Shown here in pieces: positions 39,424 to 52,386 of a stretch of DNA of 64,000 bases. The translations under genes were made by a program, and so were the position numbers. Numbering within the stretch: position 1 is the stretch's first letter; the number at the start of each line of letters is the position of its first letter. The DNA is from Capniomyces stellatus (lineage: Eukaryota; Kickxellomycota; Harpellomycetes; Harpellales; Legeriomycetaceae): the NCBI GenBank assembly GCA_001661515.1, contig LUVW01000048.1, positions 10,256 through 74,255 on the forward strand, in the 5' to 3' direction. The notes beneath the pieces are model-generated. The model made no database searches and was not told where the DNA came from. It saw nothing but the letters and a program-made list of their open reading frames with translations.

Positions 39424-40574
39424 GTAGAGGCAAAAAACAAGTGGGCAAGTACATTTGGGTTGTATAAAGGCGGAGAAAAAGCAAAAGAGATAACAAAGCT
39501 TACTAAGGCGAAGGAAGATTTGCAAACTTAAATTTCCGAATATAGGTGGAAAAACCGTTGGTAGATAGAAAAAATCGTTGGTAGATGGAAAAAGTAGAAA
39601 AAAGGGATTCCAATAAAAAAAACCAAATTACGAATTTGGCTTAGGCCTATTATTAAGTGATAAAAATAGAAGCAATAAATCGAGTTTGATGAGTAATAAA
39701 CGAGACTTTTAATTATCAATGTTGTTAGGGAAAAATGGGTTATTAGGAGGAAATTTGGTATAAGAAAAAACCAAACGATTCTATAAATAAACAATGCTGA
39801 ATAAATAAAAGATTAATCTTGAAAATCACCCAAATAAACATTTAGAATTTAGAATAAAAGGCGCATAAAACGCAAAAAAACGCAAAAAAAGAATAAAATA
39901 TGATATACAAGTTTTTAAATTAAGTAGGAGGCAAACGTTGATTGAAAATAAAAAGTACAAAGAGTACATTTAAATTGCTTTTACAAAAAAACAAAAAACC
40001 AGCGCCAGCTTGAAAATCAACCAGCAAAAATAAGAGAAAAGACGCAAGAACAAAGAAATAAATAAAATAGAATAAAAAGAAAAGAAAAGAAAAGAAAAGA
40101 AAAAAGAGGAGGCTGCACATACAATACACAATTGGGCTTTAAACGCAGTTATAGTATTCGGAAATCGTGAGAGCGAAAAATAAATAAAAAGGAGGCAAGT
40201 ATTGGCACTTGGATATACCAACTTTGAGTTTTGGTATACAGAGACAGGAAAAGGGAAAAGGGAAAAAGGGAAAGAGCAACGGATTTATATCAGATAGGTA
40301 AAAAAAAAATGAAGATGCAAGCAATAAATGGAAAGGAAAACAAACAAATAACCATCGCACGTGTGTATACAAGTGTTTGGTAACAACAAAGGGATGCGGA
40401 ATTAGTGGGGGAGGAGGAGGAAACCGACAGTTGACAATGTTTTGACTTTGCTAAACTTTTTTTTTTTTGGTGGGTTGGGGATTCTGTATATTAGGAAATA
40501 GTGGTTAGATTGGCGAGAGCTGTTGAAAGTATAGAATCAAGAAAGAAAGAAAGAAACAGTGAAGATATAGGGAA
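37389..40574. other. Long intergenic region; purine-rich zone upstream of the Sch9-like kinase, with a poly-G gap
   Basis: About 3.2 kb. Up to about 38.34 kb the + strand is pyrimidine-rich. From there to the kinase it is strongly A/G-rich, including an AAAAG run at 40078-40108. At 39360-39420 there is a G run of about 60 broken by an N. No gene recognised. Confidence 0.55.
39361..39420. other. Poly-G tract with assembly gap (N at 39388)
   Basis: About 27 G, one N, then about 32 G. The true length is unknown. Similar C tracts lie at 1-20 (window edge) and 55687-55743 (N at 55725). Confidence 0.95.
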
Positions 40575-43037
40575 ATGTCTTGGCTAAGACCAAGTAAGTA
40601 GCAGAATTTGAAGTGTTGAATGAGGGGGCGAGAGGGGGGGGGGGATGTATATATGTTATTTGTGTCGAGTAGAAAGTAAGCAAAAGAGAAAATAAAAAGA
40701 AAAGAAAAAAAGAAAGAATGGAATTAGGATATTGAAGATAAACTGAACAATGTAATAGAGCAAAAGAAGGAGGTTGTACCAGAAGCAGGACCAGTAGCGA
40801 GAGAAACGGCAGAGTTTAAGAAGGAAAGCAGCTATGGAGGTGGAAGTGGGGGGTATTCAGGGTTGGGGCAGAACAAAGAGGTGAAAAAGGGGGGATATAA
40901 TGGGCAGCAAAGCGGGACGAATTACAGCAATAGTGAGGTTAATAGACAGCAAAAGACAGGAAATATAGGGGGAATACACACAAACAACTCGCAATACAGA
41001 CAGGCAAGTTATGGGGGGTCGCAAGGGATGGGGCAGGGACAAGGAGGGCAGGATGGGAGCAATATGATGCAAAAGCCAGGTAGTTCTGTGGGGGTAACGG
41101 GAACAAGAGTAGGGGCAGTAGGAGGAGGAGGAGGAGGAGGAGGAGGACCAGCAGTAGGAACAGGAACAAGGGGAAGCAGTGTAGCTGAGATTCCAGGACG
41201 AAAGGTTGGGTTGATAGTGATAAAGATTCTGAGTGGGCGGGGTGTGGTTCCTCAGGACAAGGCACAGCAAATAGCAGGACAGTATTCGCATTATAAGAAC
41301 GAGGTTCATCAGAGACCATATGCGATTATTTCGTTTGACAAGAACGAGGTTATAGCATCACCACTTGGGGGAGATATGGTGAACCCAGTGTGGGGATACC
41401 GAGCAAACTTGTAAGTAAAAAAGAGAAAAAGAAAAAAAAAGAAAGGAAGGAAGGAATAGTAATGAATAATAATTGATTGATTGGATAAATTAAATAGTGA
41501 TGTTTCAAGGCCATCAGAGATTCAGATATCATTGTACCAACAGATTGAAAAGATAGTAACAGTTCCACAGCAACAGCAGCGACAAGCAGGAATTCAAAGG
41601 GCAGGAAATAACCGGGTAAGTGAGGGAAGCAATGGATCAAACCAGCAGGAAATGAAAAAGGAGACAACAAAGAAAGTTACAACAGCGCTGTTTTTGGGAA
41701 GAGTAAAGATTCAGCCAGAGTTTGTTGATGGGAAGTTTGTTGATGAGTGGCAGGCTCTGAGTGTGTCGGGACATATTCATGTGCAGTACTGCTTTAATAG
41801 GAAGGATTCGGTTCCTCTTTCAATAGATCAATTTGATTTGTTAAAGGTGATTGGAAAGGGGAGTTTTGGAAAGGTGAGTATAGTATAAGTTAAAGTATAT
41901 TAATTTATATTATATTATATTATATTATTATAATATAATATAATAATTGAATAGTTGAATAATAAAATATAATAATAAATATAATAATAAAATATAATAA
42001 ATAAAATAAAATATAATATAATTGAACAATAAATAAAATAGGTTATGCAAGTTCGGAAAAGAGATACTGGAAGAATTTATGCAATGAAGATTCTTTCTAA
42101 AAGCAAGATAGTGATGAGGTCAGAGGTGGCACATACGTTGGCAGAGAGAAATGTACTAGCACGAATCAACCATCCATTTATAGTGCCTTTAAAGTTTTCG
42201 TTCCAAACGCCAGAAAAGTTATACTTGGTGTTGGCGTTTATCAATGGGGGGGAGCTGTTCCATCACCTGCAGCTGGAGGGACGATTTGACCAGCACCGGA
42301 GTCGGTTCTATGCGGCAGAGCTACTGTGTGCGCTAGAGTGTTTGCATAGCTACGATGTGGTGTACAGAGACTTGAAGCCAGAGAACATTCTGCTAGACTA
42401 CAGCGGCCACATTTTGTTGTGTGATTTTGGGCTGTGTAAACTCAACATGACTGATGAGAAGAAGACCAACACTTTTTGCGGCACTCCCGAGTACTTGGCC
42501 CCTGAACTGCTGCTTGGCCAGGGCTACACCCGCACCGTTGACTGGTGGACTTTTGGTGTTCTGCTCTATGAAATGATGTCCGGCCTGCCTCCCTTCTACA
42601 GCGAAAATATCAATGAAATGTACCATCGAGTTCTTGAAGACGAACTTCTTTTCCCTGAAGATATGGGGTCAAGGGCCAAGTCTCTGCTTAGAGGTCTGCT
42701 TATGCGTGATCCCGTAAGAAGACTTGGTTCTAACGGGTCTGGTGAAATTAAAGCTCAGCCCTTCTTTGCCGAAATCGATTGGGACCTTCTTCTTGGGAAA
42801 AAGTACGATCCCCCATTCAAGCCCAGCGTTAAATCTGCCTTTGATACTAGTAACTTTGATGAGGCTTTTACCGCTGAAATGCCCAAGGACTCTTACATTC
42901 CCGAGTCTAACCTCAGTGAAACCGTCCAACAACAGTTTATTGGCTTTACTTATGATGGCAGTGGTGGTGCCATGTCCCTCGCCCAAAGTGTCAACCTCAA
43001 TTCTAACCTTGATGAAGATTATTATCACCACCGCTAA
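40575..43037 (+). CDS. SCH9: AGC-family protein kinase with N-terminal C2 domain (Sch9 type)
   Basis: Serine/threonine kinase of the Sch9/S6K-like group, acting downstream of TORC1 in nutrient signalling. Exons 2-4 end or start at 41410, 41498-41873 and 42042-43037 and join in phase. A likely first exon is 40575-40593 (MSWLRP), with an acceptor at about 40782 giving 672 residues. The 5' end is uncertain, because an acceptor at 40727 opens the frame but does not fit that phase. A Gly/Gln-rich region is followed by a C2 domain (VGLIVIKILSGRG, VHQRPYAIISFDKNE, NPVWGYRANLFDV). Then comes the kinase: GKGSFGKV, AMKI, YRDLKPEN in place of HRD, DFGLC, and activation loop TNTFCGTPEYLAPE. The hydrophobic motif FIGFTY lies near the end. 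The intron 41874-42041 is nearly pure A/T. The strand bias flips near 42.45 kb. Confidence 0.9.
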
Positions 43038-43252
43038 TTCTCCCCCCTTTTTTTTTTCTTCTCTCTTTACCTATTATTATTCTTTTATCATTTATTTATT
43101 ATTCTTTTACTATTTATTTATTATTGTTCTTGTGATTATCAATTCAATTCAATTCCTTTATTCATCTCCTTCTCTCTCTTTCTTTATATCTCTTTTTCTT
43201 TATCTCTTTCTTTAATCCTTAATTCCCCTTTATAATTTATAATTTTTTTACA
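43038..43252. other. Short intergenic region, CT-rich
   Basis: 215 bp between two tandem + strand genes, dominated by T and C. No distinct element seen. Confidence 0.5.
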
Positions 43253-44681
43253 ATGAGAATAAAATACTCTTTATTACCTACTCACTACTTGCAAACTCTC
43301 TCCAAATACCATGCTGATTTAAACCTCGCAAAGTCTGAACTTCGTTGGTTGAAGGATTATTTTGTCCTTTCAACTCCAACTCCTCCTAAACTATTTCCTC
43401 CCGATAATCCCACAACCTCTACCTACGCGAAATGGATTGTCTGGGCTGGAAACAGTGTCCACAAACGCGTCGCAAAACATATGCCTCTACAGTACATTTT
43501 GGGTATTTCTTTTTTCTTTTTCAAATTACTCTTTTCCCTCTTTTCTTGTTTTGTCCCCTCCCAACTTTTGTTTCTTTTGTTCTTTCCTCAAGTCTTTTTT
43601 GGATAAAAATAATAGGAACTCAACCCTTTGGTCAATTGACAATCAAAGTACGAAAACCAACTTTAATTCCAAGGTAACTCCCCCTCCCCCTTTTACTTTT
43701 ATCTTTAAATTAATTTATAAAAATCTAATTGCAAAACTTTACCCTTAAACACATGTACATTCAAGGTGGGAGACTGAAGAGTGGAGCTCAAGAATAGGTA
43801 AATTGGTTGTTGACAAGTTGGCCGAGCACAACTTGGCAAAACACAAAGCAAGCGATACTCCAAACAGCAACAACAAGGCCACGTGCCAAGGCGAGAGTAA
43901 ACCAAGTGTGTTTAGGATACTTGATATGTGCACGGGAACCGGCTGTGTTGCGTTAAACATAAGCAGTATGATAAAGGAGCACAACAAAAGTGTTTGTCAA
44001 GATACTTCCCGTAGCGCGTCTAAAATCGAGTACGAAATTGTGGCAATTGATGTTAGCAGTGACGCAATAAAACTCGCAAAGTACAACAGGAGGCTGAATC
44101 ACTTGCAAACCGAAAACATAACGTTTCATGTTGGCAGCGTAGGTGGAATTCGCGATTTAAAGTTTGATTTGGTTGTTAGTAACCCGCCATACGTGCCAAG
44201 CAAAGAGTACCACCACGAACTGGTTGAAAACACCGATGCAAGGCCAGGTTCGGGATATGGCGTGATGCAAAGCGTGAAAAAATGGGAGGATTTGTCCGCG
44301 CTCGTGCCAAACAAAACCGGCGTCAATGCCCAAAGTTCATGTATTCACGCCGAATATGACGGAACCGAAGTTATTTCCGAAATTTTAGAGTTTGTCTATA
44401 AAATAAATACACCTCAGCCAGAGTACTTGGGATTGGGGCTGCCAAAACTGGTTATGGAGGTTGGGAATACAAAGTATAAATTGGGGAGTGACGGTGAAAT
44501 TGTAGACGTTGTTTTGGACAATGACAATGATAATGGAGCGAATGTTGTTAACCAGGCGAATTTGGTGTTGGATAGGATATCGCGACTAAAAGCAGGCGAT
44601 AGCAGTAGTAGTAGTAGTAGTAGTGGAGGTGATATATGGAAGGATATAGCTGGTGTTGATCGGGTGGTGGTTGGGTACTAG
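43253..44681 (+). CDS. MTQ1: HemK/PrmC-type release-factor glutamine N5-methyltransferase (Mtq1-like)
   Basis: SAM-dependent enzyme that methylates the glutamine of the GGQ motif in release factors, probably the mitochondrial one. Exons 43253-43502, 43616-43673 and 43766-44681 (donors GTATTT and GTAACT) join to 407 residues. The N-terminal helical PrmC domain ends in PLQYILGTQPFG. Next comes the LIPR-WETEEW junction formed exactly across the second intron, then SAM motif I LDMCTGTGCVALNIS, an acidic loop VAIDVSSDAI, and the catalytic NPPY (SNPPYVPSKEY). A serine run lies near the C-terminus. Length and the PrmC N-domain favour Mtq1 over the shorter cytosolic Mtq2. It converges on the next gene with only 108 bp between stops. 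Confidence 0.92.
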
Positions 44682-44789
44682 GAAGATTATTATAGTTTGT
44701 TTGTAGTTTTATTGAAATAGAGGTTTTTTTTCTTTCTAGTAGGTTGGAATAATAGTGTTAATAATAATAAAAATGAAATAAAGGTTAGA

Positions 44790-47700
44790 TTAAATAATTG
44801 GACTGGAAACGTTGGGGGGGATTAAAGGACCAAAGGATTGTTGGCTAGTGGGTGCCTCAATGGGGTTGAAGGAGGAGATGGGAGGTTGGTAAATTTGGGT
44901 AGGTTGTGGAATGTCTTTTGAGGGATTTTTAGAAGTGGATTCGGATTTAGGGAATAGGGGAAGCGGTGTTAGTTCGTCTGTGGGGGCTTTGGCGACTTTT
45001 GGGGGGGAAATAAACTCGGCGGTAACAACGAATCCGGGGTTAGAAATAAAGGAGGAAGGGTAGGAGGATGACCAGCCAGGAGCCTTGTGTTTCTGGACGA
45101 TTTGGAGGATGTTGAGGTTTCTCGAGATGAATGGGTGGGAAACTGTTGGAACGCGCCTGTAGAGAGCGAGTCTGTGGGCGGCAATGGCGGTTGAGCGGAC
45201 AAAGTGGACGAGGTTGGACGCGTTGAAGAGGGAGTTGGAGGTGATTGGGCCAAAATTTGGGATTTGGTTGAAAATGTTGGTTTTGACAGAGTAGAGGTTT
45301 TTTGAGTGGATTGGAGTAATGATGATTTGGACGTTGGCAAAGTCACCAGAAATGGTTTCGGGGCGGTAAGGTGCAAAAGACGCGTTCCAAACAATGTGGA
45401 CAAAGTCGTTTCCAATGTGGCGTTTCTTGAGGATCTGTTTAGGGTCAATTGTTGATGTTGGCATTTCAGTGGAATCATGGAAGCACAGCTCGACAAAGTC
45501 ATTGGTAAAGTACGGCGTTGTTTGGCCGTCGGTTCCGTCAACCAGCAGTTTGCCATTGTACCCAGAAAACTTGTCAAGCTGAACAGAATAACCAAGACTT
45601 TTAACAAAGCTGTTGTACTCGGCCGACGTTGTCAGTTTGTTGTTGCTGAGAATATCGGTTTCACGAGTTTGGTTGTTTGGCTTGACGTACAACAACGCGA
45701 TTTTTATGGCCTCCTTTGGCATGATCTTGTCGAGGTTTAGGATGTCCTTGTACAGGTGCTGCGATGGGTTCAGCAGCATGAACTGGCCTGGACTTGGCGT
45801 TGACCAATCAAAAAGCCCGAAATGCTGCAGAAACAACCGGAAGTTTTCAAATTGCTTCTTGGCCGGAACAGACTTTGGCCTGCCTCCACGAACGCTGCCT
45901 CCACGAACGCTGCCAGCACCAGCACCAGAACCTGCAACGTTGATGTTGTCGTTGTTGGTTGCTGCAAACTTTTTGGCCAGTGCCCTGCTTTCCTGTGCCT
46001 TGAACGACTCGACTGTTTCCTTTGTCCGTTTAATCAGTCGTTTGATTCGGTCGTTGTCTGACGTGATGCTTGACATGTCAATGTCCGCAATGTTTGTGTT
46101 GGATATGTTTTGCGTTTCAACAAACTTTGCTGATGCTGCGGTTGTCGAGTCGCTGAGTATTGAGTTTTGGTTCGCCTTGTAGTAGTTCCAGTCAATTCCC
46201 GATGGCTTGACCGACCGCACCTTGGGCAGACTGGTTGCGTTAATAAAGTATTCGTTCTTTTCCTCCAAAGTTTCTCCGGATTCTACCCTCGGCTCTGGTA
46301 CGGCTGCCCTAGTGTTTCCCGAGATGTTCTCGGTGATGTACCTGATTGAGGATATTGAAGATATCGAGGATCTTTGCTTGGCAAACTGCTTGTTGGCCTG
46401 AGTGGCTGCGGGTGCAATTATGTTGTTTGCAAAGTTGTCAATGCGGGTGTAGATTATTCCTGTTGACTTGCCGCTCAGAGACCGCACAGTGACTTGGATG
46501 TAATCGTCGCTGCCCGAGTACACCATTGTAACAATCGAGTTGCGGTACGCAAATATCATCACCTCCTTGCCCAAACTCGACGGGCTGTTTGTCAGCACGT
46601 CAATGTCGCCTGACTCGACTGTGTCAGGGCTGCTAGAAACTGCATCCTTGATGTCGAGCAGCTGGTCTGTTGCCAGGTGGATGCTTGGGCTGTTGTTGTA
46701 GTACTGGACCAGGTGCGAGCCAAACACCAGTGCCGAGTTGAGAATCCACGCGTTGACGTCACGGTCCATCTTGGTTGCTGGTGCACTGGCTGCGCTGTGG
46801 TACGCAACCGTTGCCGCAAACTTTGTTCTCGCGAGCGCGTACTCGCTGAACGTGTAGCTGTGATTTAAACCGGCTTGGCACTCGTAGTCCAGCTCGGAAA
46901 GCTTTACGGCACCAAAGATGTTCGCGTGCGGCTCATCTTTGGACCCAGTGGGCAACGACTCGACCCGGTCAACGCAGCTGCCCAGCAACTCTATAAATAC
47001 CAGAGTGTTGAGTTTAGTGTCCTTCAGGAGCGACGGGATCAGCGTGATCAGCGTCAACACACCCATCATCATGTCGCACGACAACTTTGCGTACGCCTTG
47101 TTGCCTGTTTCCAAGTACCTCGACACGCTTTCGATTGTGCCATACGTGGCCATTTCAGCCACAGTCACCGCCAGCCTGCCCAGTGCCGGCGGAAGAGTGG
47201 CCAGTTTGGGGGCGAGAAACTTGACCAGGTCAACCGCAACACCAGCCACAACCACATCCAATGAAAACAGAGTTTCAGCAATCAAAAGCACCGCATACTC
47301 AAACAGTCCCGTCGTAACACTGCTGTTGTTTGCCACAACACACAGCAGCCCCGCCAAATCTGCCCTCACCGCACTGCTGGCCGAGCACTGCATCAGCTCC
47401 AGCGCCAAATCAAGCCCGCTAAACCCATCAGCAACGAGCCTGCACACCAGGTAGCTCAGCCGCTCATACTCCTCCCCAACATCCAGCTCCTGCCACTCCA
47501 CAACCATGTCGCTGCCCACTTCGCTGCTCGTTGCTATTGGACACGTGTACAGACTTCGCCCCACACTGTCGTTGTAGCTGGTTTGCACCAGGTTGCCCAG
47601 CAGCGTCACTGTCGACACCAGCAGCGCCACCACGCGCTGCACACTCTCGGCTTCCACATCAAGCCCCCTAACCGTGCCTGAAAACACCACGTTCAGCGCG

Positions 47701-50700
47701 TCACACACGCTTTTCAGCACCATATCGCAGCCCGCCACGTCCAGCGCAAACACTCCGTCAATATACGCCAACGCCATCAACCCCTCCTCGCGCATTGGCT
47801 GTGCAACGCTAATTGCCTGCAAGATGATCTTGTAAAAGTACGTTTGGTACATTACTGGAATCGCGTGGCTGCCTGAAAACGCGCGGCAAAACATCATGCA
47901 CACCGACTCGAGTGCCAGAAGTCCCGCACTGCCTCCACTACCGTCAAAGTTCTCGCGCTCCTCAACCACCTCAAACATCCAGTGCGCAAACGAAATCCGC
48001 CAGTCAAACCCGGCATTACGCACGTCCTTGTCAAAGTCCATCCGGTCCTCCGTCAGCAGTATCAGCTGCCAGCACCTGCTCAGCCCCCGAACCACCGCCA
48101 CCCGCTCACCCCGATCCGTTGCAACGCTGTTTGGACTGCCCACCAGCTGCCACCAGTTGTCCCACATCTCCAAGCACACGTCCCCGTCCTCCACCACCTC
48201 TGACACATTCACTGCCCCGCCAAACGGCACTTGGAACGCCACCACCATTGCCACAAAGTCCTCGCTCACTAGCCCCGGCATCTTGGCTGCATACTGTCTA
48301 ATCTGCATCTGCTGCTGAATCACCGAGTTGCCGTCGCTTATCTCAGTCCCCCCCGTCTTGGTCTGCTTCTTGCTCTTGCTTCTTGGCGCCATAAACTTAA
48401 AACTGCGCCTCGACCTTACCTCCATCCCCGGCTCCACTCCGTCCTCATCCGCCCCAACCACAACCACATCGTCCTTCTTCTTGAACATGCTGTTTATGTT
48501 GCTCATAAACGTCGTCAGGTTGTCCTTTGTCTTTGTCCGCTTATCCCGCTCACTGCCATCCACTCCAAACACGTTGTGGCTGTTCACTAACCCTTCGTCG
48601 TTCACGTTGGTTTCTGAAATCTTCCCCAAATTCACACTCCTACTTCCCCCTAAACTCCCCTGCGCCGCCTTTTCCCCAAAGTACTGCATATTCGTCCCCT
48701 GGTTTGCCTGGCTGTTTGATCGCTTGCTCCCTATCCAACTCTCCCTCGGCCCCACATTCCTCCCTCTGCCTTCTCCTCCCTCTCCTCCTTGCTCTTTGCT
48801 GTACAGATACTCCACCACCAACACTCCCGCCAACTGCCCCAGCTTGCTCGTCATCTCAAACGGACTGAAACTGCCCAACTTATCCTCGCTCAAATCCTCC
48901 TTCAGCCGCCTCATCCCCCTGCTATACTCGCCCATCATCTCTGCCTTCGCCATCTTCAACCCTCCCCTCCTCCGCTTCCCCTTGTACATGCTGTCTTGGA
49001 TCAGCTCCACCTCATCAATCCCGTAATGGTTCTTGCTTGTCGCCATCGTCAACGCCTGCAGCACATTTGACCACACTCTGTACCTTACCGCCCACTCGCT
49101 CTCCCTGCCAAACACATCTTTCAGCCTCCTGTAGTAGTCCCCATGAACCCCCTCCCTCCTCCCCATCACCACCAGCCCCTCAACAACACTCTCCATCATC
49201 ACCACCAACCCCATCTCCTCATAGTCCCATCCCCCCACCTCAGCCACCTTCCCCCGCTTCATTGCCAGCTTCTCCCTGATCGCCGATATCAGTCCCAGCA
49301 GACTCTCGTGCTTTGTCTCCACTGGCACCCGGTCCTCCTCACTGCTCCACATCTCCTTAAACACCATAACCGACGCATACACCAAACTCAGCTTACCTAT
49401 ATCCCACTCCCCCGTGTCCCTAACCATCATTATCACAAACTTCACCACTGCCCGGAAATACTTGCTCATCACCTTCTTCCACTTTACATACTCCTCTTCC
49501 CCCCCTTCTCCCCCCTTTGCTTCCCGCAAAACAAACAGCTTTGGCCGGTCCTTCGCCCCCACCCGCAACGACCGCCTTATCACCGTCAACGCCCCCAACT
49601 GCGTGTCCTCCACCTTCTCCCTCAGATTCCCACTCGTCACCTCCCCATATCCCGTCCCCTCAACTATCGAACGCGGCATCTTCAGCACCCCAAACAAAAC
49701 ACTCTCCATAAACCAACACATCTCGTCCCGCTTGTTAAAGTACTTTGCCAACAAATACCGCCTCATCCTAACCCCTGCTCTCCACCTCTTCTTCTTGTCC
49801 CCATGTCTCGTACTCACCACCATCACTCCCTCCCCATCCTCCTCCTCCCTCTGCCCTCCACTCTCATCGCTTCCCACCACATTCTTCTCCGCCTCGCACT
49901 TTATCACATACCTCACCAAGTGCCCAACCGCCATATTCATCACCGGAATCGGAATCCCTCCCAGCCCGTTCCCTGCCTTCTTTGCCATTGCAAACACCTT
50001 CAAGTACTTGTTGCTCATCATCCTTATCAACCTCTCTATACTCGCCTCCATCTCCCTCCCCTCCATCAAGTACCTCCCATTCCACATTCCCTCACCCATC
50101 TTTCCAAACTTCCCCTGCCTCTTTACCGTCACCAAGTCCTCATATCTGTTTCCCAGCTCCCGAATTTCCTCCTCTTCTCCCAACCCATCCTCCAAATCCT
50201 CTTTTCCTTCTCCCTTCTCTTTCTCCTCTCCCTTCTCTTTCTTTTCTCCCTTCTCATTCCCCCGATCTCGCATCGCAAAACTCGCCATCGCTGCTATATT
50301 CTCAAACACCATCCTCATCATCAGTACCGATCCCATACTCTGCATGCTCATAAAACCCTCGCTCTTATCCTCAACCACCCCACAAATACTCTCAAAATGC
50401 GCCAACTCTCCCCTAACCAAACTCTGTCCATACCCAATCTCAAAGCTCTGCGATCCCTGCCCAACCGAAAACAACATATCCTCCACCGCCTTACTCTTCT
50501 TGTACATCTCCTCCTCCTCAAACGCTTTTATCACTATACTGTCGTTGAACAGCTCCACCGCCCTCCCATCCACCTGCCCCACCAAACTGTTTATATACTG
50601 CAGCAACACCTTAAATCCAAACAGCCGCACCTCCACATTGTTTCCGTGATCCAATAACACCTTAAGTACCGATACTATCTCCACCTTCTTCCACCCCATA

Positions 50701-51326
50701 CTCAATCTCATCGGAACAAAATAAAACACATTCCTCATATTGCTCACCGCATCCACCAACTGCTGCATCCTACCCTCCACCGCCGACATTATCTTCTCAC
50801 TGCTCGCCGTTATCCCCTCCAACACCTCCAATATCCTCTCGTAAATCACCTCAAATATCTTTTCACTATACATTATATACATGTAAACCAGCTCGTTCTC
50901 CTCCAAGTTTTCTACATTTCATTTACACCCTTCCTGTTAGTCTATCTCTCTCTCTCTCTCCCCTCATTCTCCCAATTTATCTCTTCTTTACATTTTAATA
51001 CCTCCTATTTACTACTAATATCACCACTTACCCAGGAACCCCATAAGACTCACAAACCGCGCATACGCCTTATTTGTATCATCCAACCAGTTCGTTTGCC
51101 AGCCCGCTTTACTTCCTGCCTTCATATTCTCCAGCTCGTACAACCGCTCCCCCAGCCCACTCGATATATACTTGTACTTGCATACCGTCCTCAGATACTT
51201 TTCGCTACAACTCTGCCTACACTGCACCAGAAACTCTTCGCTATCCAGCAAGTCCTCTATCTCCGGGTGCTCGTACTTGGGCTTCTTTTCCTTTTGCTTT
51301 GCCTTTGACTTTATTATCGACTTCAT
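44790..51326 (-). CDS. RalGAP-alpha-like protein with C-terminal Rap/Ran-GAP domain
   Basis: GTPase-activating protein for a Ras/Rheb/Ral-like GTPase. Exon 1 is 51326-51032 and exon 2 is 50911-44790, with one GTAAGT intron and a GTAG acceptor, giving 2138 residues. Residues of about 1-700 are helical with basic and Glu-rich stretches, and the middle is alpha-helical and weakly conserved. The Rap-GAP domain lies at about 1840-2050: VKSLGYSVQLDKFSGYNG, TTPYFTNDFVELCFHDSTEMP, then KRHIGNDFVHIVWN with the Asn-thumb asparagine, then FGPI and VRSTAIAAHRLA. This arrangement matches RalGAP alpha better than tuberin (Tsc2), though the N-terminus is too diverged to be sure. The C-terminal tail is Pro/Ser-rich. 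Its beta partner is not in the window. The sense strand is GA-rich in the 5' part and loses that bias after about 47 kb. Confidence 0.85.
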
Positions 51327-52302
51327 TGCTCTTATTCCTTGCTATCTATATCGCGTTTCCTCTTACAGCTCCTCACTTTTTTCTTTCAGCTCGTTACTTT
51401 TACCACTTTTTCCTCTTGGCCACTCTTCTGTCTATACTTTTAAATATCTATATCTCCACTTTTCCTTTCTTTGGAATTAAAAAAAAACAGAAAAAGCTGC
51501 CGTTTTATTTTGCTTGGTTTGCTATATACTATCTATTTACTTGTATCTGCGTTTATCCAAAAGTGCATTTGTTTTACGTTGTTTTTTTTTTGTTTTTATT
51601 TTTCAAACTTTTTAACTTTTAGCTTTTAACTTCTAGTTTCTTTTTGTTTCTTTTTGCCTGTAAACCTAAAAACTTTGCCTATAACTCTTATAATAATCCC
51701 TTGATGTTCTTTCTCTACTTTTTATTTACTTTTTGACCTTCTACTTTAAGTTTACATAAACTCGAACAACAAGATTACCTAATTCTACTAAATTAAACTA
51801 TCTCTCTCAAATCATCTACTAATTTCAGCTGCTAAATTTTACCCTATTTTTTTTTGCTTTTAGCTTTATTCTGCAACTTTGTTTATCATCAATGTTTGCT
51901 CATTTTTGTTCATTTCCTAAAATTGCTTTCAATTATAATTATACTTTCTTTTATTTTTTTATTATCAATTCCTGATCCTTCCGCTTTGTTTTTTTGATCT
52001 TCCTCAATCTTTTTTTTTTTTAATTTTCAACTTCAAAACTACCATCATGTATTGGGCCATCTTTCTTTAAACCCCACTACAAACTTGCTTATTCATCACT
52101 CACAATTCACCCACTCATCATGCATACTTGTTTTATTCCTTTTATACTTGCTGCTTTTCTTGGCTGGAATATGATTTTCATGCTCTCTCTTTGCTCTTTT
52201 TATTTGCCAACTATTGATGACCTACTTTTTCTTTTTCAACTACATTATATTAAACCTCCACTTTCAAAACGAGATGCTGGCTATACAAGCTACCTCTACA
52301 GC

Positions 52303-52386
52303 TCACCCATCAACCAAAATAATTATCACCCATCAACCAAAATAATTATCACCCATAAACTAATATAATTATCACCCATCAACCCA
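52303..52386. repeat. Tandem repeat of about 23 bp (ATAATTATCACCCATCAACC-like)
   Basis: Three to four imperfect copies in the shared upstream region of two divergent genes. Confidence 0.85.

Noticed and set aside
49143..50657. 504-codon open frame on the + strand (and an overlapping 411-codon frame)
   Set aside because: They lie opposite the RalGAP-alpha-like exon. Purine-rich sense codons leave the antisense strand free of stops, and the translations are Pro/His/Ser-rich without domains.
52120..52368. 82-codon ATG ORF
   Set aside because: It is hydrophobic low complexity from a CT-rich strand and runs into the tandem repeat at 52303.
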